Assembly (NCBI GenBank): GCA_001632425.1
Contig: KV425553.1
Location: 358,263 to 422,262, forward strand
Length of the DNA stretch: 64,000 nt
Origin: Neolentinus lepideus HHB14362 ss-1
Lineage: Eukaryota > Basidiomycota > Agaricomycetes > Gloeophyllales > Gloeophyllaceae
Direction: 5' to 3'
This document shows, piece after piece, positions 34,950 through 46,400 of the stretch (positions are counted from its first letter, which is position 1; the number at the start of each line of letters is the position of its first letter). The notes beneath the pieces were generated by a model. The model was not told the DNA's origin. It did no database searches and saw only the letters and a program-made list of their open reading frames with translations. A program made the position numbers and the translations under genes.

Positions 34950-35244
34950 TCATCGTTTCGAGTCGCGCTTGAAGTACTCGCTGTTCACAGCAGTGTTCTG
35001 AATCATGTCGAAGATGGTTTCCCCGATTCCCAGGTAGGTGTCAGCGACCGAGCGGACAGTGCCCTCAGGAACTTGTGTGGTGTCTGGTCTACGGAAGCAT
35101 AGGTTACACAGTGCCACGAGCGTTGGAATCATGGCATTGATAAACTGAAACGTACCTGAGACCGCTCGAACGCCGTACACCCGCTAACACTGTCGAAACG
35201 AATACTGCATCAATGGCATAGTGGAGGAGTCTGCCCAATGACAT
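34950..35244 (-). CDS. DUF1748 family small protein
   Basis: Two exons (35156-35244 and 34950-35088), separated by a 67-base intron, join to 75 residues. The start MSLGRLLHYAIDAVFVSTVL and the end GIGETIFDMIQNTAVNSEYF match the fungal DUF1748 family, which includes a small yeast mitochondrial protein. The N-terminal 25 residues are hydrophobic and could form a membrane segment; the C terminus is basic (FKRDSKR). Without the splice, the halves fall in two unrelated frames, so the gene is easily missed. The function of the family is not established to my knowledge. Its 5' end faces Pex11, about 0.8 kb away. Confidence 0.85.
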
Positions 35245-36055
35245 TGGGGTAGTGTTTCGACGAGGGTGGTGGTGGTGGTGGTTCGGGTGCGAGGGCGCTC
35301 AAGGGCCAGACGAATTCGTACGCTGTTGTATGCTGACAGAGACCTAGTTGCGGGGCAGACACGTCTCGGGAATGCATGCACAGAAGCGCCTATATCAGGC
35401 AAGTGTCGAGTGCTACATTTTTTGTCATTGCAATCTTTAAACTACTCCGCGAAACGAGGCGCTGGGTTCATTGATCATTAAAAGGAGTCTCGATGATTGA
35501 TCAACAAGATTCTATTTCATTCTGCCTCTATCGAAAGGACAAGTGGGCTGTGAACGGCGTGTCAAACATCCTAGCCGATTCAAGGCAGGGCACAGAACAT
35601 AAACAGAACATAATATATTGCAAGGGATATGTAGACTTCATGCTGGCAATAAGACAGCCTTTCCGCTCCTAACTCGTCGCGTCCTGAGCCTCAGCCGAAG
35701 CGATGCCTCACGACGAGTAGAGGAACGGTCAAACGGACATCTTACCTCTCCAACATGGAAGCCCGGCGCTCGATAGCACCACGGTTCATTCTAGGAGACG
35801 GGAACGCGGACAAGAACACGGAGAAGCTGCAACCAAGCCCGAACTTTTGTGTCCCCATGATTGTTCTGAAGAGAAAAGAACTCGCCAGCGACAGCTTAAA
35901 TTTGGCGGGGATTTGCTTAGTCATCATATGCTTCCACGCCCCCTCCCCGCCCGAGCCGCAATATCACGGGTGTCGACCATGGCTCGCTGTGATAATGTAC
36001 ATCCGTGTCTCTGCTTTTATCAACTAACGAACAACGATCTTTTGTTCAGCAAAAA
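35245..36055. other. shared upstream region of DUF1748 gene and PEX11
   Basis: A divergent promoter region of 811 bases. A GGT-trinucleotide run lies around 35264-35282, close to the DUF1748 start. No coding segment is supported. Confidence 0.4.
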
Positions 36056-37628
36056 ATGTCTCGGACTCCTAAACCGCTGACATTGACCCGCTTGAACGAC
36101 CTGATTCTTGGGTCATTCTCTCTGGTGCCGCCTTCGGAGACTCTGGATCACCTCGTGCGTTACCTGAGTACATGGAGCGGCAGCGAGTTCGTATCAGAGA
36201 TCCTCAGTCCCATAAGTGAGCTGACTTATGTCATGTTCGGCGGTTTGCTCTGTTCAGCAAGTTGTTCATGGTAAGTATTAGTCGGAGCGAAGACTCGGTC
36301 CCCTCGGAAGTGCGCAGATCATCGATTGACATGCCTTTGAAAGATTATCGACTATACCCTCAAACTTCTGATCCCATTTCTCAACTTTCGGGCCCGTATG
36401 CAATGTGGGGCTGGCTTGCGTAAAGAGCCCGTAAGCTCAGCCGCTCAATCGTTAACCAAATTCGGGGGCCTCGTCGGCGATGCCAGAATGTTATTCAGAA
36501 TTTGGGGTATAACACCTTCTCGTCCTCCGTTGTCACTTCATCCTGAACCGTTCAATAGGTCTTCTCCCAATCATCCAGTGGCTTATTTCGCTGGAGCGCG
36601 GTCCACCTCCGACTCGCCGACTTCAGACCATTGAACGGCTGCAGGGATGGTCAATGCTCGCATACTATCCGCTTGAGCACCTCTATTACCTACGTGTGCA
36701 CGACCTCATCCCATCGAGCTTACCTTCCTTCACTTCATGGTTTTCTTCGAAGGCGAAAGCAGTCGAGATCGACACGAACGCCATGGGCATGTGGTCTTGC
36801 CGATTCTGGGCAATTTACGTGGCCCTCCAATTCGCGCATCTCGGCGAGGACAGGAAGTTGTTGAATATGACCGAGCGCTCGATTGCGAAGAGCAAGAACA
36901 AGGATCCTGCTACTATTGTCGAGCAGGAGGATCTGCGCAAGCGGTGGTCAGCGTTCTGGAATGAAGTCGTGGCCAATATAGGATACTTGCCGCTCACGCT
37001 GCACTGGTGAGTATCGTGCCGCTCCATCTTTCGACCTGAAGAACTTTTGTGACTGCGGCCCGGGTGTTTTCCGGTCCCAACGGTATCCATGTTAGTGTGA
37101 TGCTGAAGTTTATTTCCAACTTCACGCGGTCGCCGGCCATGGCAGTATTTCTCCGCGTGATTTGATTTGAATTCTCTTGACATTCACAGCTTCTTCTCGG
37201 CGAAGCGTACGAGTAATACTGACCGCAAATTCATTTGTTCTTTTAGGTCTCTTGAGAACGGCCTATTCTCAAATGAAGTGAGTACACTGTTTATAGCTGC
37301 GGATGCTGTATTTGATAGCTGGCTACCTCGCGATGCGGCACGACATTGGCCGTGCCGATACGTATCCCTCGGCTCATCTATCCATGTCAATAATTTGACT
37401 AACGACATCTGAAACCAGGTATGGGTAGGGGTATTCGGCTTGGTCGCAGCTCTTGCGTCCTGGCGGAGCGGTTGGCAGGCCACAGCTTTACCTACTACCG
37501 TGTCCTCGATCCCGCCTCCTGATCCCGATGTTGCTGTGGAGCTGGAAAAGACGAGCACGAGTAACCAGACTGCTGCTGGGTACGAGGTGGAGGCTGATAT
37601 CGCCCCGGCTGGTCTGGATGAACTGTAA
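36056..37628 (+). CDS. PEX11: peroxisomal membrane protein Pex11 (peroxisome proliferation)
   Basis: Six exons (36056-36186, 36258-36270, 36344-36506, 36559-37006, 37247-37277, 37419-37628) join to 331 residues. Pex11 features: LDHLVRYLSTWSGSDKLFMI near the N terminus, the amphipathic helix region RARMQCGAGLRKEPVSSA, and then LVGDARMLFRIWGLLPIIQW. The middle carries AYYPLEHLYYL, and the last third GNEVVANIGYLPLTLHW-type hydrophobic helices (seen as NEVVANIGYLPLTLHW). Exon 2 is only 13 bases, and the first donor reads GTTCGT. Pex11 remodels and elongates the peroxisomal membrane before fission; the longer form with a hydrophobic C-terminal part resembles Pex11C-like members. The acidic tail has no PTS1, as expected for a membrane protein. 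Confidence 0.88.
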
Positions 37629-38007
37629 GCGGGCGAACACTCCACCAAAGGAGGGTTCGAATGATCTCGAATTGTCTTGAATGGGTTGATGCTATGGAAT
37701 CTTCTTTGACAGCACTCACATCTACTTCTTTGTTCGTCGGAAATGATCATATCATGTCTCCAAAGTATGGTCATTATGTGCTTCGTGTAGTTGAGTGCAG
37801 GGTAATGAACCGTGTGTATCCGCGCTAATCATCATATTACTCGTGCTCATTGTCCATTCGACGACTTTGCGCGATGTTTGCGGCTGAGACAGTGACGCCG
37901 CGACCTATCATTCACCTCTTCGTCTCCAATAGTGACAAGGTCTGCTTGTTCGGTCCACAGACCATAGGCATAGTAATATCTTCTTCCCAGACTAAATAGC
38001 CGTTCGA

Positions 38008-38491
38008 ACATGAAAGAACAAATGTGCTGGTCACATTATGTACACCGCGTACTTTGGCCAGTGGAGCTAGAAGCAGGCCCAACAACACTTCCAGAAAGAT
38101 CCTCAGCTTGAATTGCCGTCGGACAATGAACTTGAAACAAAGCAGCTGGCCCTGGTTCATGATAGATATCTGTATGCGTCATCTGATTTTAACCAACATA
38201 TCCTCTTGACCTAAAACGGGTCGCAGTTCCCCTGCGAAAGGACTGTGGCGGGGAAGCAATGCTAAGAAATGACGCATTACGTCGAATGAACATAGGTCTT
38301 CGGAACAGTTTATAAGTGACTACAGCCCCATGGAAATATCGCAGCCATGTCTAGATAAGAGACGATCATCGAAGGAGTCTCGTTTAGTAAAGCTCGGTCA
38401 TACAACCAAAGAGGGGAAAGTTACTTCGATAGTCCATCGCACATCTGCGGTGAATGTGTACAACTCTGGTGTAACCTCGGTCCGCGTTTGA
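38008..38491 (+). pseudogene. possible decayed coding sequence, unidentified
   Basis: Three adjacent stretches read like protein but in shifting frames: MKEQMCWSHYVHRVLWPVE, then FQKDPQLELPSDNELETKQL continuing to a stop, and then an open stretch from about 38294 to 38491 containing SDYSPMEISQPCLDKRR. No family is recognised, and the borders are rough. It could equally be chance. Confidence 0.25.
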
Positions 38492-40351
38492 ATGTCGCGA
38501 AGACTAGAATTTCTGCTCTGCCTACCTGGCTTGGCAAAAAAAAAAGTGGCTTGGATGACGACGATCGCTCGTAATGAGGTTCCAAGCAAGCCGTATTGGG
38601 TCTCGTTTTGACCATTTGATCAAGGTCCTGAGTGCCTGAAGCGAATTGCTTTAGGTGACCGGTCGGTCCGACTGCACAGCTTCACATTCGCGGACTTGCA
38701 TTCGACGTAGATTGCAATTTGCGCCATTAGAACGAGTGAGCAGCTGAACTACGTACGTCCAAGTTTGTCAAAAGTCTCCGTGCGGTCCCCGGTGCACTGA
38801 CTTCTCCTTAGCAATTAGCAAAGGGGGGATCAGTGTGACTCCGGCCGATACAGCACGTTGTCCGATATCTCTAGCAATGTTGCAGGGAGGGCCGGGTTGC
38901 ACGGCCATCACTGAATTGCAGGTACCGAAAATCTACAGCAATTATGTCCATATGCTGCGAGGCCGTCCTAGACGCACTTGCACCGTGAAAATGTCAATTT
39001 TGTGTCGTAAAAAGAAGTTAAGAGGCACACAACCGAGGCTGCATAGCAGTATTGCGAAATTGACGTCCATGATCACGATTCCCTTGTCATTCTTGCACAT
39101 TTCATCATGATGAGGAAGGGTCGTCTGGCACGATACAATTTCACGGATATGTCACGAGATAGAGAGAGCACAGATAACGCGTAAACCATCGCCTGACATA
39201 TACTCATAATAGTGTTGCGATTAGCGCGGGATGGTTACTCACCCAGGATTTCAGCCTATTTCCTCGTGAAATGTCAGCTTTTTGTGAGAATTACGAGAAA
39301 GCTGTCACAGCGATCTGAGCGGCTGTCTAGAACATGTTGCATCCCGGAGTATCGAGCTTGCATGCCCTGTTGTATATTGAGAGTGAAAATGACGACAAAA
39401 CGAAGGTGAGCTGGACTTCCTGTTGCTCCGGGTATGACGGAAGCCCGAAATCCTGTGCGTTCCTTGGAGACATCAGAAATATCATTAATAAGTCACGGAG
39501 TGGGATGGACCGCTGGCGCCCCCCGTCTCGGATGCTCCGCTGAGAAGGCCAATCTCTGCCAAACGTCCAATGTAAACTTCCAAGATTCAGTATGCAACGT
39601 AAGGTGGTCGGGCCGAAATATCGTTAGCCTAAAGCACATAAAACGTTATGAATTTGGGATAGCAAGCGTTCTTGAAGAAAATTTGCCCCAGACATGTTGA
39701 CCGTATTTTTGAGTACTTACTTACGGCTCAAAAATACTATCCGAGGTCGGCCCATAGCAGGATTACATATCGAGACCGACAAGGAACTGCAGGTTCTGGA
39801 CGGAGGTTTGGGAGCGTCAAAGAGCTCTGAGGCGATACTCGGAATGACCAGGATCCGATCGGCCACAGGACTCAGCAGGCACGCGGACTGCCTACTACAC
39901 TGACCACCCTCAGAGACAGTGCGCAAGCTAGCAAGTGGGGTTCGGGGAAATTGGGACAGGACCTAATTGACCGCTGAAATTTACCAGGCAGCAGGCCGTA
40001 GGCCTAATTAACAGGTGTAATTGACTGTTATTTACCAACGGGTAAAATAGGGCTATTTTGCACGTAAATTACAGGCTGGCGAGCTCTACTATACTTATGG
40101 TCCCGGAGGTTCACGCCACGGAAGAGTGAATTCATCCCTTGCTATGCTGGGCGGTATGATTCTCAGTTCTCGGTTATGGTGACCAAGTGAATCGCAATTC
40201 GCAACAGTACATCTCCTCGAACAATATATACAGCGTTCCAGGCAGCACAACAGTTCAGACAACTATTGATCCGTGGCCTGCCGCGGATAAAATATCGAGC
40301 AAGCGCTCAAGTGCGCGCTAGAGACCAGAAAGATCTGGCCTACGTAGACCG

Positions 40352-40569
40352 TGTCGGAAATTCCCGATCTGCCCTTGCAAGACCCTGCAAGGCCCGGCAA
40401 GGCTAACTATTCTCTGAGAATGCCCGGATCATTGTAATGGTCTTGCCATGGACCTTGCCATGGACTTCTAAGGTCCAAATATCACGGAATTGCCTTGTCA
40501 GGTCATGGCAAGACGGTCTCAAGGTCCCCAAGACTTTTCCCTTGCAAGGCGAATCGGGTTTTACCGACA
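40352..40569. mobile_element. MITE-like foldback element
   Basis: The 218-base unit starts TGTCGGAAATTCCCGATC and ends with an imperfect inverted copy (24 of about 30 bases match, ending CCGACA). Inside are further inverted and direct copies of TTGCCATGG and CTTGCAAGG, so the whole can fold back on itself. No open frame and no clear target-site duplication are visible, so the superfamily is open. Confidence 0.5.
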
Positions 40570-43280
40570 GTCGGGTGGTAACGAACAGTCACGTCAGCTG
40601 GCTCTCAGCGACTCCCGCGGCTGTCCTTGCTGTCGTATGTTCGTATTCAGCTTTATATGAAATGAAAGGAGTCCGATTTATAATGCTGCAACACTGAATG
40701 TTCGTGATTTGCGCATAAGGCAGGCTAAAATGGCATTTTCTGCATCTGTGGACATCACCGGTGTGACGATGCTGTACGCTAGACCGTTAACATCCTGCGA
40801 GTTTCATGTCACCAGATGATGGTGAGTCGTTTCGGAATGGAGACACTGTAAATTTCAGAAAAAAATATACACATATATTTGTGAATAGTGTCTTCCAAGT
40901 TCCGGTTCAATTTTTGATTTCGAGCCTCAAAGTGCATGCTTTGCTGAAGGGAATAGCAGTTCCCATGTGAAGAAGGGCTGGAAGGATTCTTTAATTCAAT
41001 TCTATGTAAAACAATGTACCTGGATTTTTTTAACATGATGTTCTCACTGCGAGTGATTTTTCGGAGAGAAGGAGGCTGACAGCATCGATGGCTGACAATC
41101 CTCATATGTGTGTGCATACGTAGCTCTTAGAGATAGGCCATACCCAGTATAGTCACCAGCCACCTACCACGGATGTGGTGAGAAAGAGTGAGGCGGAAAC
41201 TAGGACAGAAGCTGTGGTCTGGAGTTCAAACACCGCTGATCGTTTAGGGGGAACAGTTCACAGGCTTAGTTGCGAGATAGCCGTCAACACCAGATCAGGC
41301 CCATAGGCACGTTTCAATTTCAACACAGCGTCGGGTAGATAGGGGAAGAGAGATGCCACAAGCCCAGCCTACTCTTCAAGGTAAACGAGGGCTCAAGTCT
41401 GTGTCTGATCTGCAGGTCCACACAAGTAACATCCGAGCTCACCTTATTGCAGTTGACATAGTGCGAGTTTCATGAAGTGCCAGACTTTATGTATGAGCCT
41501 AAGCATATCAGTGGCACAATCTCGCCAGACCCCAAGGTTGGGTACTCACCGAAAGGCTCGGCAATGACTAACAAAGTTAAGATGGGGATGGCGCCAACTT
41601 GAAAACCCTGATCGACCTTCGCACTTGGCACTAAACGTAAGAAGGGGACACCGTTATCGGATAATCTTCAGGATTAGGGTTTTTCCTTTACACTGCTTTC
41701 ACTCCTTGCCAGGTGTATAAGCACGTGATGGTACAAATCGGCAAACAGAAGTCGAGACAGAGCGCGCCTAGCACTGAGAGCGCTTCATGATTATAAAACC
41801 TACACAACTTGAATTAGGGACAACGCCTACTCAGGTGAAGTCGGTAAGATACAGCTTGGTGACTAAAGCTGGATATGCTGGATATCAGCCAAATCATCGC
41901 GGGTGAGTAGAAATGAAATTGGGCTGGTTCGCGCAGTGATGCCGTCGAGGAATTACGATATATAGGGCATGTTTAAATTGCTTTCACGCAAAAGGCGAGA
42001 GATGTCGGGACACATAGGTCGCAGACAGCCACACAGCTTCTTCATCATGATGGCGCCCTTCGGGAGTGAGTTCCAGCCCGCAGATCCGTCGGAGCGCATA
42101 AGCTCGAGGAACGCTCGCATCAGAGCAGACCCTGCCCGATGGGTAATTGGATTACGGGCTTCGGGTGCTAGCTGTCCATGAGATAGTTAGAAAGGCGGAA
42201 CATGGGGGGCGTGGAATATGTCCTGAAATAAAGGAATTTAGTGGAGATCGAGTGTTCGATCACGTGAGCCGGTCAGGTATAGGAAGAGCCTGTAGAGCTC
42301 TACTTCACTGGGTATGACAGCACTTTCGCGGGAAGTGGTATCAATAGTAGTTCAAGTTCAGGAATGAACGCACGCACCAAGGGAGAAGCCGTCCTATGTG
42401 CGGCAGCTGCTTTGTCAGTGTCGTGCCGCGCAGGCTCTGCGATGAATCACAGTCCAGCACCGGGCAGAAGAACCTGCGGGACACGAGAAGTGTACAGCAG
42501 CGCAGCGGGAGAAATGGTGAAATCATCCTTTCGCGGAAATGCTTGAATAGTTGGCCAAGAGCGATCAAGATGCGCCCAGGTAGTGTGCATGTGGTAGAAT
42601 GCTGTGAACAACAGACGGCACGCGTCTTGGCTACATATGCGCATTGCCTAAGATGAAGAAGTCTTAATGTCTTGGTATGAGTCTTGTCCGTGCGTATTCG
42701 GAATTAGCCGTAAGACCTTGTATAGCTTGTGCGGGACAACCTTCAGGAATCCAAGGGGCGGGGTGAGCTTGGCACCTCAATGACTTGGAGTTGCGGGACA
42801 TGCACTGCCGTGATAACAGTCTTGTACCGAGTGCGATCGGCGCGTACATGTCCGTGCTGGAGCAAATATTTTGTAGCACTGCCTCGCAAATTTTGGGATT
42901 TCGACTGCACAAGGTCTCCAAGCGGACAGAGGTAAGGATGCATGCTGATAACCATCAGGATGTTTTGTATAATATGAGACAGATAGATTTGACACTCATT
43001 TCAGTGGGCCATGGGCGGCAATCATGGGCGTTCCAGCGCGCGTGCGTCTACTGAACGCCAGGGCGGAGACTCGAGAGTGTGACAGGAATATTAATTCCCG
43101 GATACAGGCCGGATACCCCGGATATTTTATGTCCCAAAGTGGAAATACAGTGCCACATAAGGCAAAAGCTGTGAAGTTGAATATAGATGGGAGTAGATGC
43201 ATTGCTTCGAACCTTTATAACCACGGTGTATCTGATAGAACTGCCAATTGCCTCGTAGAACTGTTTACCTCGTAGCATTG

Positions 43281-43310
43281 CTAAACGTCGCTGAACGTTG
43301 CTGAACGGGT
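43281..43310 (+). repeat. three tandem 10-base units before the Ca2+-ATPase gene
   Basis: Units CTAAACGTCG, CTGAACGTTG and CTGAACGGGT lie head to tail about 160 bases before the start codon. They could be promoter binding sites or simple slippage; no factor is assigned. Confidence 0.4.
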
Positions 43311-43466
43311 GTCTCAGTCTCCGCCGAACTTCTCTTGCCGTGCGCTCGGTATTACGTACGAGGCTGTGTGCTCTCGTCGCCTTCCGCTTTTCTTTCTACC
43401 ACGCCCCTCGTTGCACACTTGCCTTTTCCTTGCGCTTTATACCATACAGCTTTCTACTTTGTTGCC

Positions 43467-46400
43467 ATGGACGGCCGACCCATCCCTGCAATAGTTACCT
43501 CAGAGTTTGGCGACGAGGACGGCGGTCCCGACATATACCCTCAGGCACCAACCCCTCCCTTGGACTCCCCAGTACATAGTCAACACCACAACAGGTCCCC
43601 AAGTGGTCCGCAATATCTTTCTCCATTATCCATTCTTAAACCGTCACATTCGCCCCGCGGTTCGTTGGATGGCCACAGTTCATTCGGTGGCAGGACTTCT
43701 CTCGATGTATCGCCAAGTCCTCACTCCCCAACTGCGTCAGATGACGGTGCTTCAAGCTCCTGGACCGTCCCACCGTCCCCCACCTTATCTGCGCGGTCTT
43801 CTGTGCATTTCGCTGACCAAACATCGCCCAGCGGATCGCCGAAAACGACGCTTGCTCTGCGGAACAACACTCCCGGAGACGGCCTCACTAGCTTGAATAT
43901 TCTTGGTCCGCGGCACGGTCGCAAAGGTAGCGACGCGAGCCGGCTCACTTTTGTCAGTGACAGCGACATCACCGCGAAAGCCGACTCTGATGGCCACGAC
44001 CAATACTTGACACCCTCGAACGGCAAGAAGGACCGTCGCGGCAGCGATGCTCATAGCCAGTGCACCGTCGCGAGCCCGACGCAAACGTACGTGGACACCA
44101 CATCGGAGCGATCTCCGTCGCGTTCGCAATCACATTCCAGAGTCAAAGGCAAGTCCTCTATGGAGTCTGAGTTGGAGATGTCCCCGCGGTCGCCTTCTAC
44201 AGAAGAGCCTGATCCCATGTCCCGCGATAAGGGCAAGGCGCGTCAGATTGATGGCGAGGACGAAGGAGAGGGCAGTGGCCGCCCTGCGCATATTGACCCG
44301 AGTGAGGACATGGAGGTAGATACTGGACCGTTTCAGTTCCGGCCTTTGCAGCTGGCGTCTTTGGTGGACCCAAAGAGTTTGAAGGCGTTGGAAGAGCTTG
44401 GGGGAGTGCAGGGCTTGATGCGCGGGTTGGGGACGGGAGAGAAGGGCTTGTCTGCGAAAGGTGCTCGTGAAGTAGACCATGGCGGAGGCCATGGGAAGGG
44501 AGCAGGAAAGGGCAGTTCGCAACGGCACGAACGGTCACCTGGTGATGGAGCTCAGCGACATGCTGATCCTCCTGACATTCATACACTACCGCCGCTTATA
44601 AAGGTCACGAGCTCTGGAAGTGGCGAAGAGGATCTTAATTCTATTCAGGGAGACGACGACAAGGGACATACCGACGAAGACGATGAGGAGTCGTCTTCAG
44701 AGGACCCGGACGAGTGGGGTCCTGCGTACCGCGCAGATTTGGAAGATCGGAAGCGCATATATGGCCCTAATGTCTTACCGCAACGTGCGAGTAAGAGTCT
44801 GTTGAAGTTAATGTGGTTAGCTCTGAAGGACAAAGTTTTGGTGCGTACATGCCCGATTTTATGCATGTGACACGCATATATGCGATGAATACATATCTTT
44901 GGATCAGTAAACTCAATTTCATCTGTTTCTCAGATTTTACTATCTATCGCTGCAATCGTCTCTCTTGCGCTCGGTCTCTTCCAGGATTTCGGTACTCCGC
45001 GGCCAGACGACGAACCGCCCGTGGACTGGGTTGAAGGTGTCGCTATCTGTGTCGCCATTCTCATCGTGGTACGCCCTATCCCTAACCTCAGCCCACTTGG
45101 ATAGTTGGTTCTCACGTACGTAAACAGGTTCTGGTAGGCTCTATCAACGACTGGCAGAAGGAGCGCCAATTCAAGGCGCTCAACGAGAAGAAAGAAGAGC
45201 GCGGCGTCAAAGTGATCCGGTCGGGCGCCGAGCGCGTGATCGACGTCCACGAGGTCGTCGTCGGCGATATTTGCTTGCTCGAGCCGGGCGAGATCGCGCC
45301 CTGCGACGGCGTCTTCCTCTCCGGGCATAATGTAAAGTGCGACGAGAGCGGCGCGACGGGTGAGAGTGATGCGATCAAAAAAGTGCCGTACGATGAATGT
45401 ATCGCGATGCGCGACCGGCAGGGCCACGAGCCGAATCATACGGATTGTTTTGTGGTCAGTGGGAGTAAGGTTCTGGAGGGTGTGGGCACGTATGTGGTGA
45501 TTGCGGTTGGGCAGAGGAGTTTTAATGGCAGGATTATGATGGGTACGATGATTTAGTAAGTTTTTGATGGGGAACTAATATGTGTCTAGCCCTGCGCGGT
45601 GATTCCGAGAATACGCCACTCCAATTGAAGTTGAACGACCTGGCCGAGCTTATTGCGAAGCTTGGAAGTGTCGCCGGCCTGGTGCTTTTTACCGCCCTTA
45701 TGATCCGGTTCTTCGTTCAATTGGGTACAAATAATCCGTCTCGGACTCCCAGTGCGAAAGGTATTGCATTCGTCCAGATTCTTATTATCAGTGTCACTTT
45801 GGTCGTTGTCGCTGTACCTGAAGGTGCGCTTCTCCTGAATAATGCAAAAAAATGGAATTGAACCACTTGTGTAGGCTTGCCCCTTGCGGTAACACTTGCT
45901 CTAGCCTTTGCAACGCAACGAATGACAAGCGAAAAGCTCCTGGTTCGTGTCCTGGGCTCTTGCGAGACCATGGCGAACGCCTCGGTTGTATGCACCGATA
46001 AGACCGGCACGCTCACACAAAACGTGATGACCGTCGTTGCTGGCTCTGTTGGGATACATGCCAAGTTCGTCCGGCAGCTCGAGGAAAACCAAGCGCGTAC
46101 GAACGCGGACGAGGAGTTGGAAGGTGCAGCACCAAAGAAACGAAGGCACGCAGACGACTTTTCGATTGACCAGGCGGAGTTGCCGGGTGTTCTGAGCCCA
46201 CCCGTTGTCGAGCTCTTCAATGAGGCTATTGCGATCAACTCGACGGCTTTCGAGGACGACGACCCTGACAGCGGCGCGAAGATCTTTATCGGTAGCAAGA
46301 CGGAGACGGCTCTCCTGCAATTCGCAAAGGAACTCGGCTGGCCCCATTATGCGCAGGTCCGGTCTGACGCCGAGATCGTGCAAATGATCCCGTTCTCAAG

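Larger units (their letters stand above)
37629..43466. other. 5.8 kb gene-poor island
   Basis: No intact gene was recognised in almost 6 kb, far above the local spacing. A MITE-like element lies at 40352-40569, and coding-like fragments in changing frames at about 38008-38491. An AT-rich tract lies at 40855-40880 and a triple 10-base repeat at the right end. It may be a graveyard of transposons or decayed genes; no transposase, integrase or reverse transcriptase motif could be read. Confidence 0.45.

Noticed and set aside
39950..40090. AT-rich repeats near TTTACC/GTAAATTAC as possible LTR or terminal repeat
   Set aside because: No matching inverted or direct partner of useful length and no target duplication could be found.
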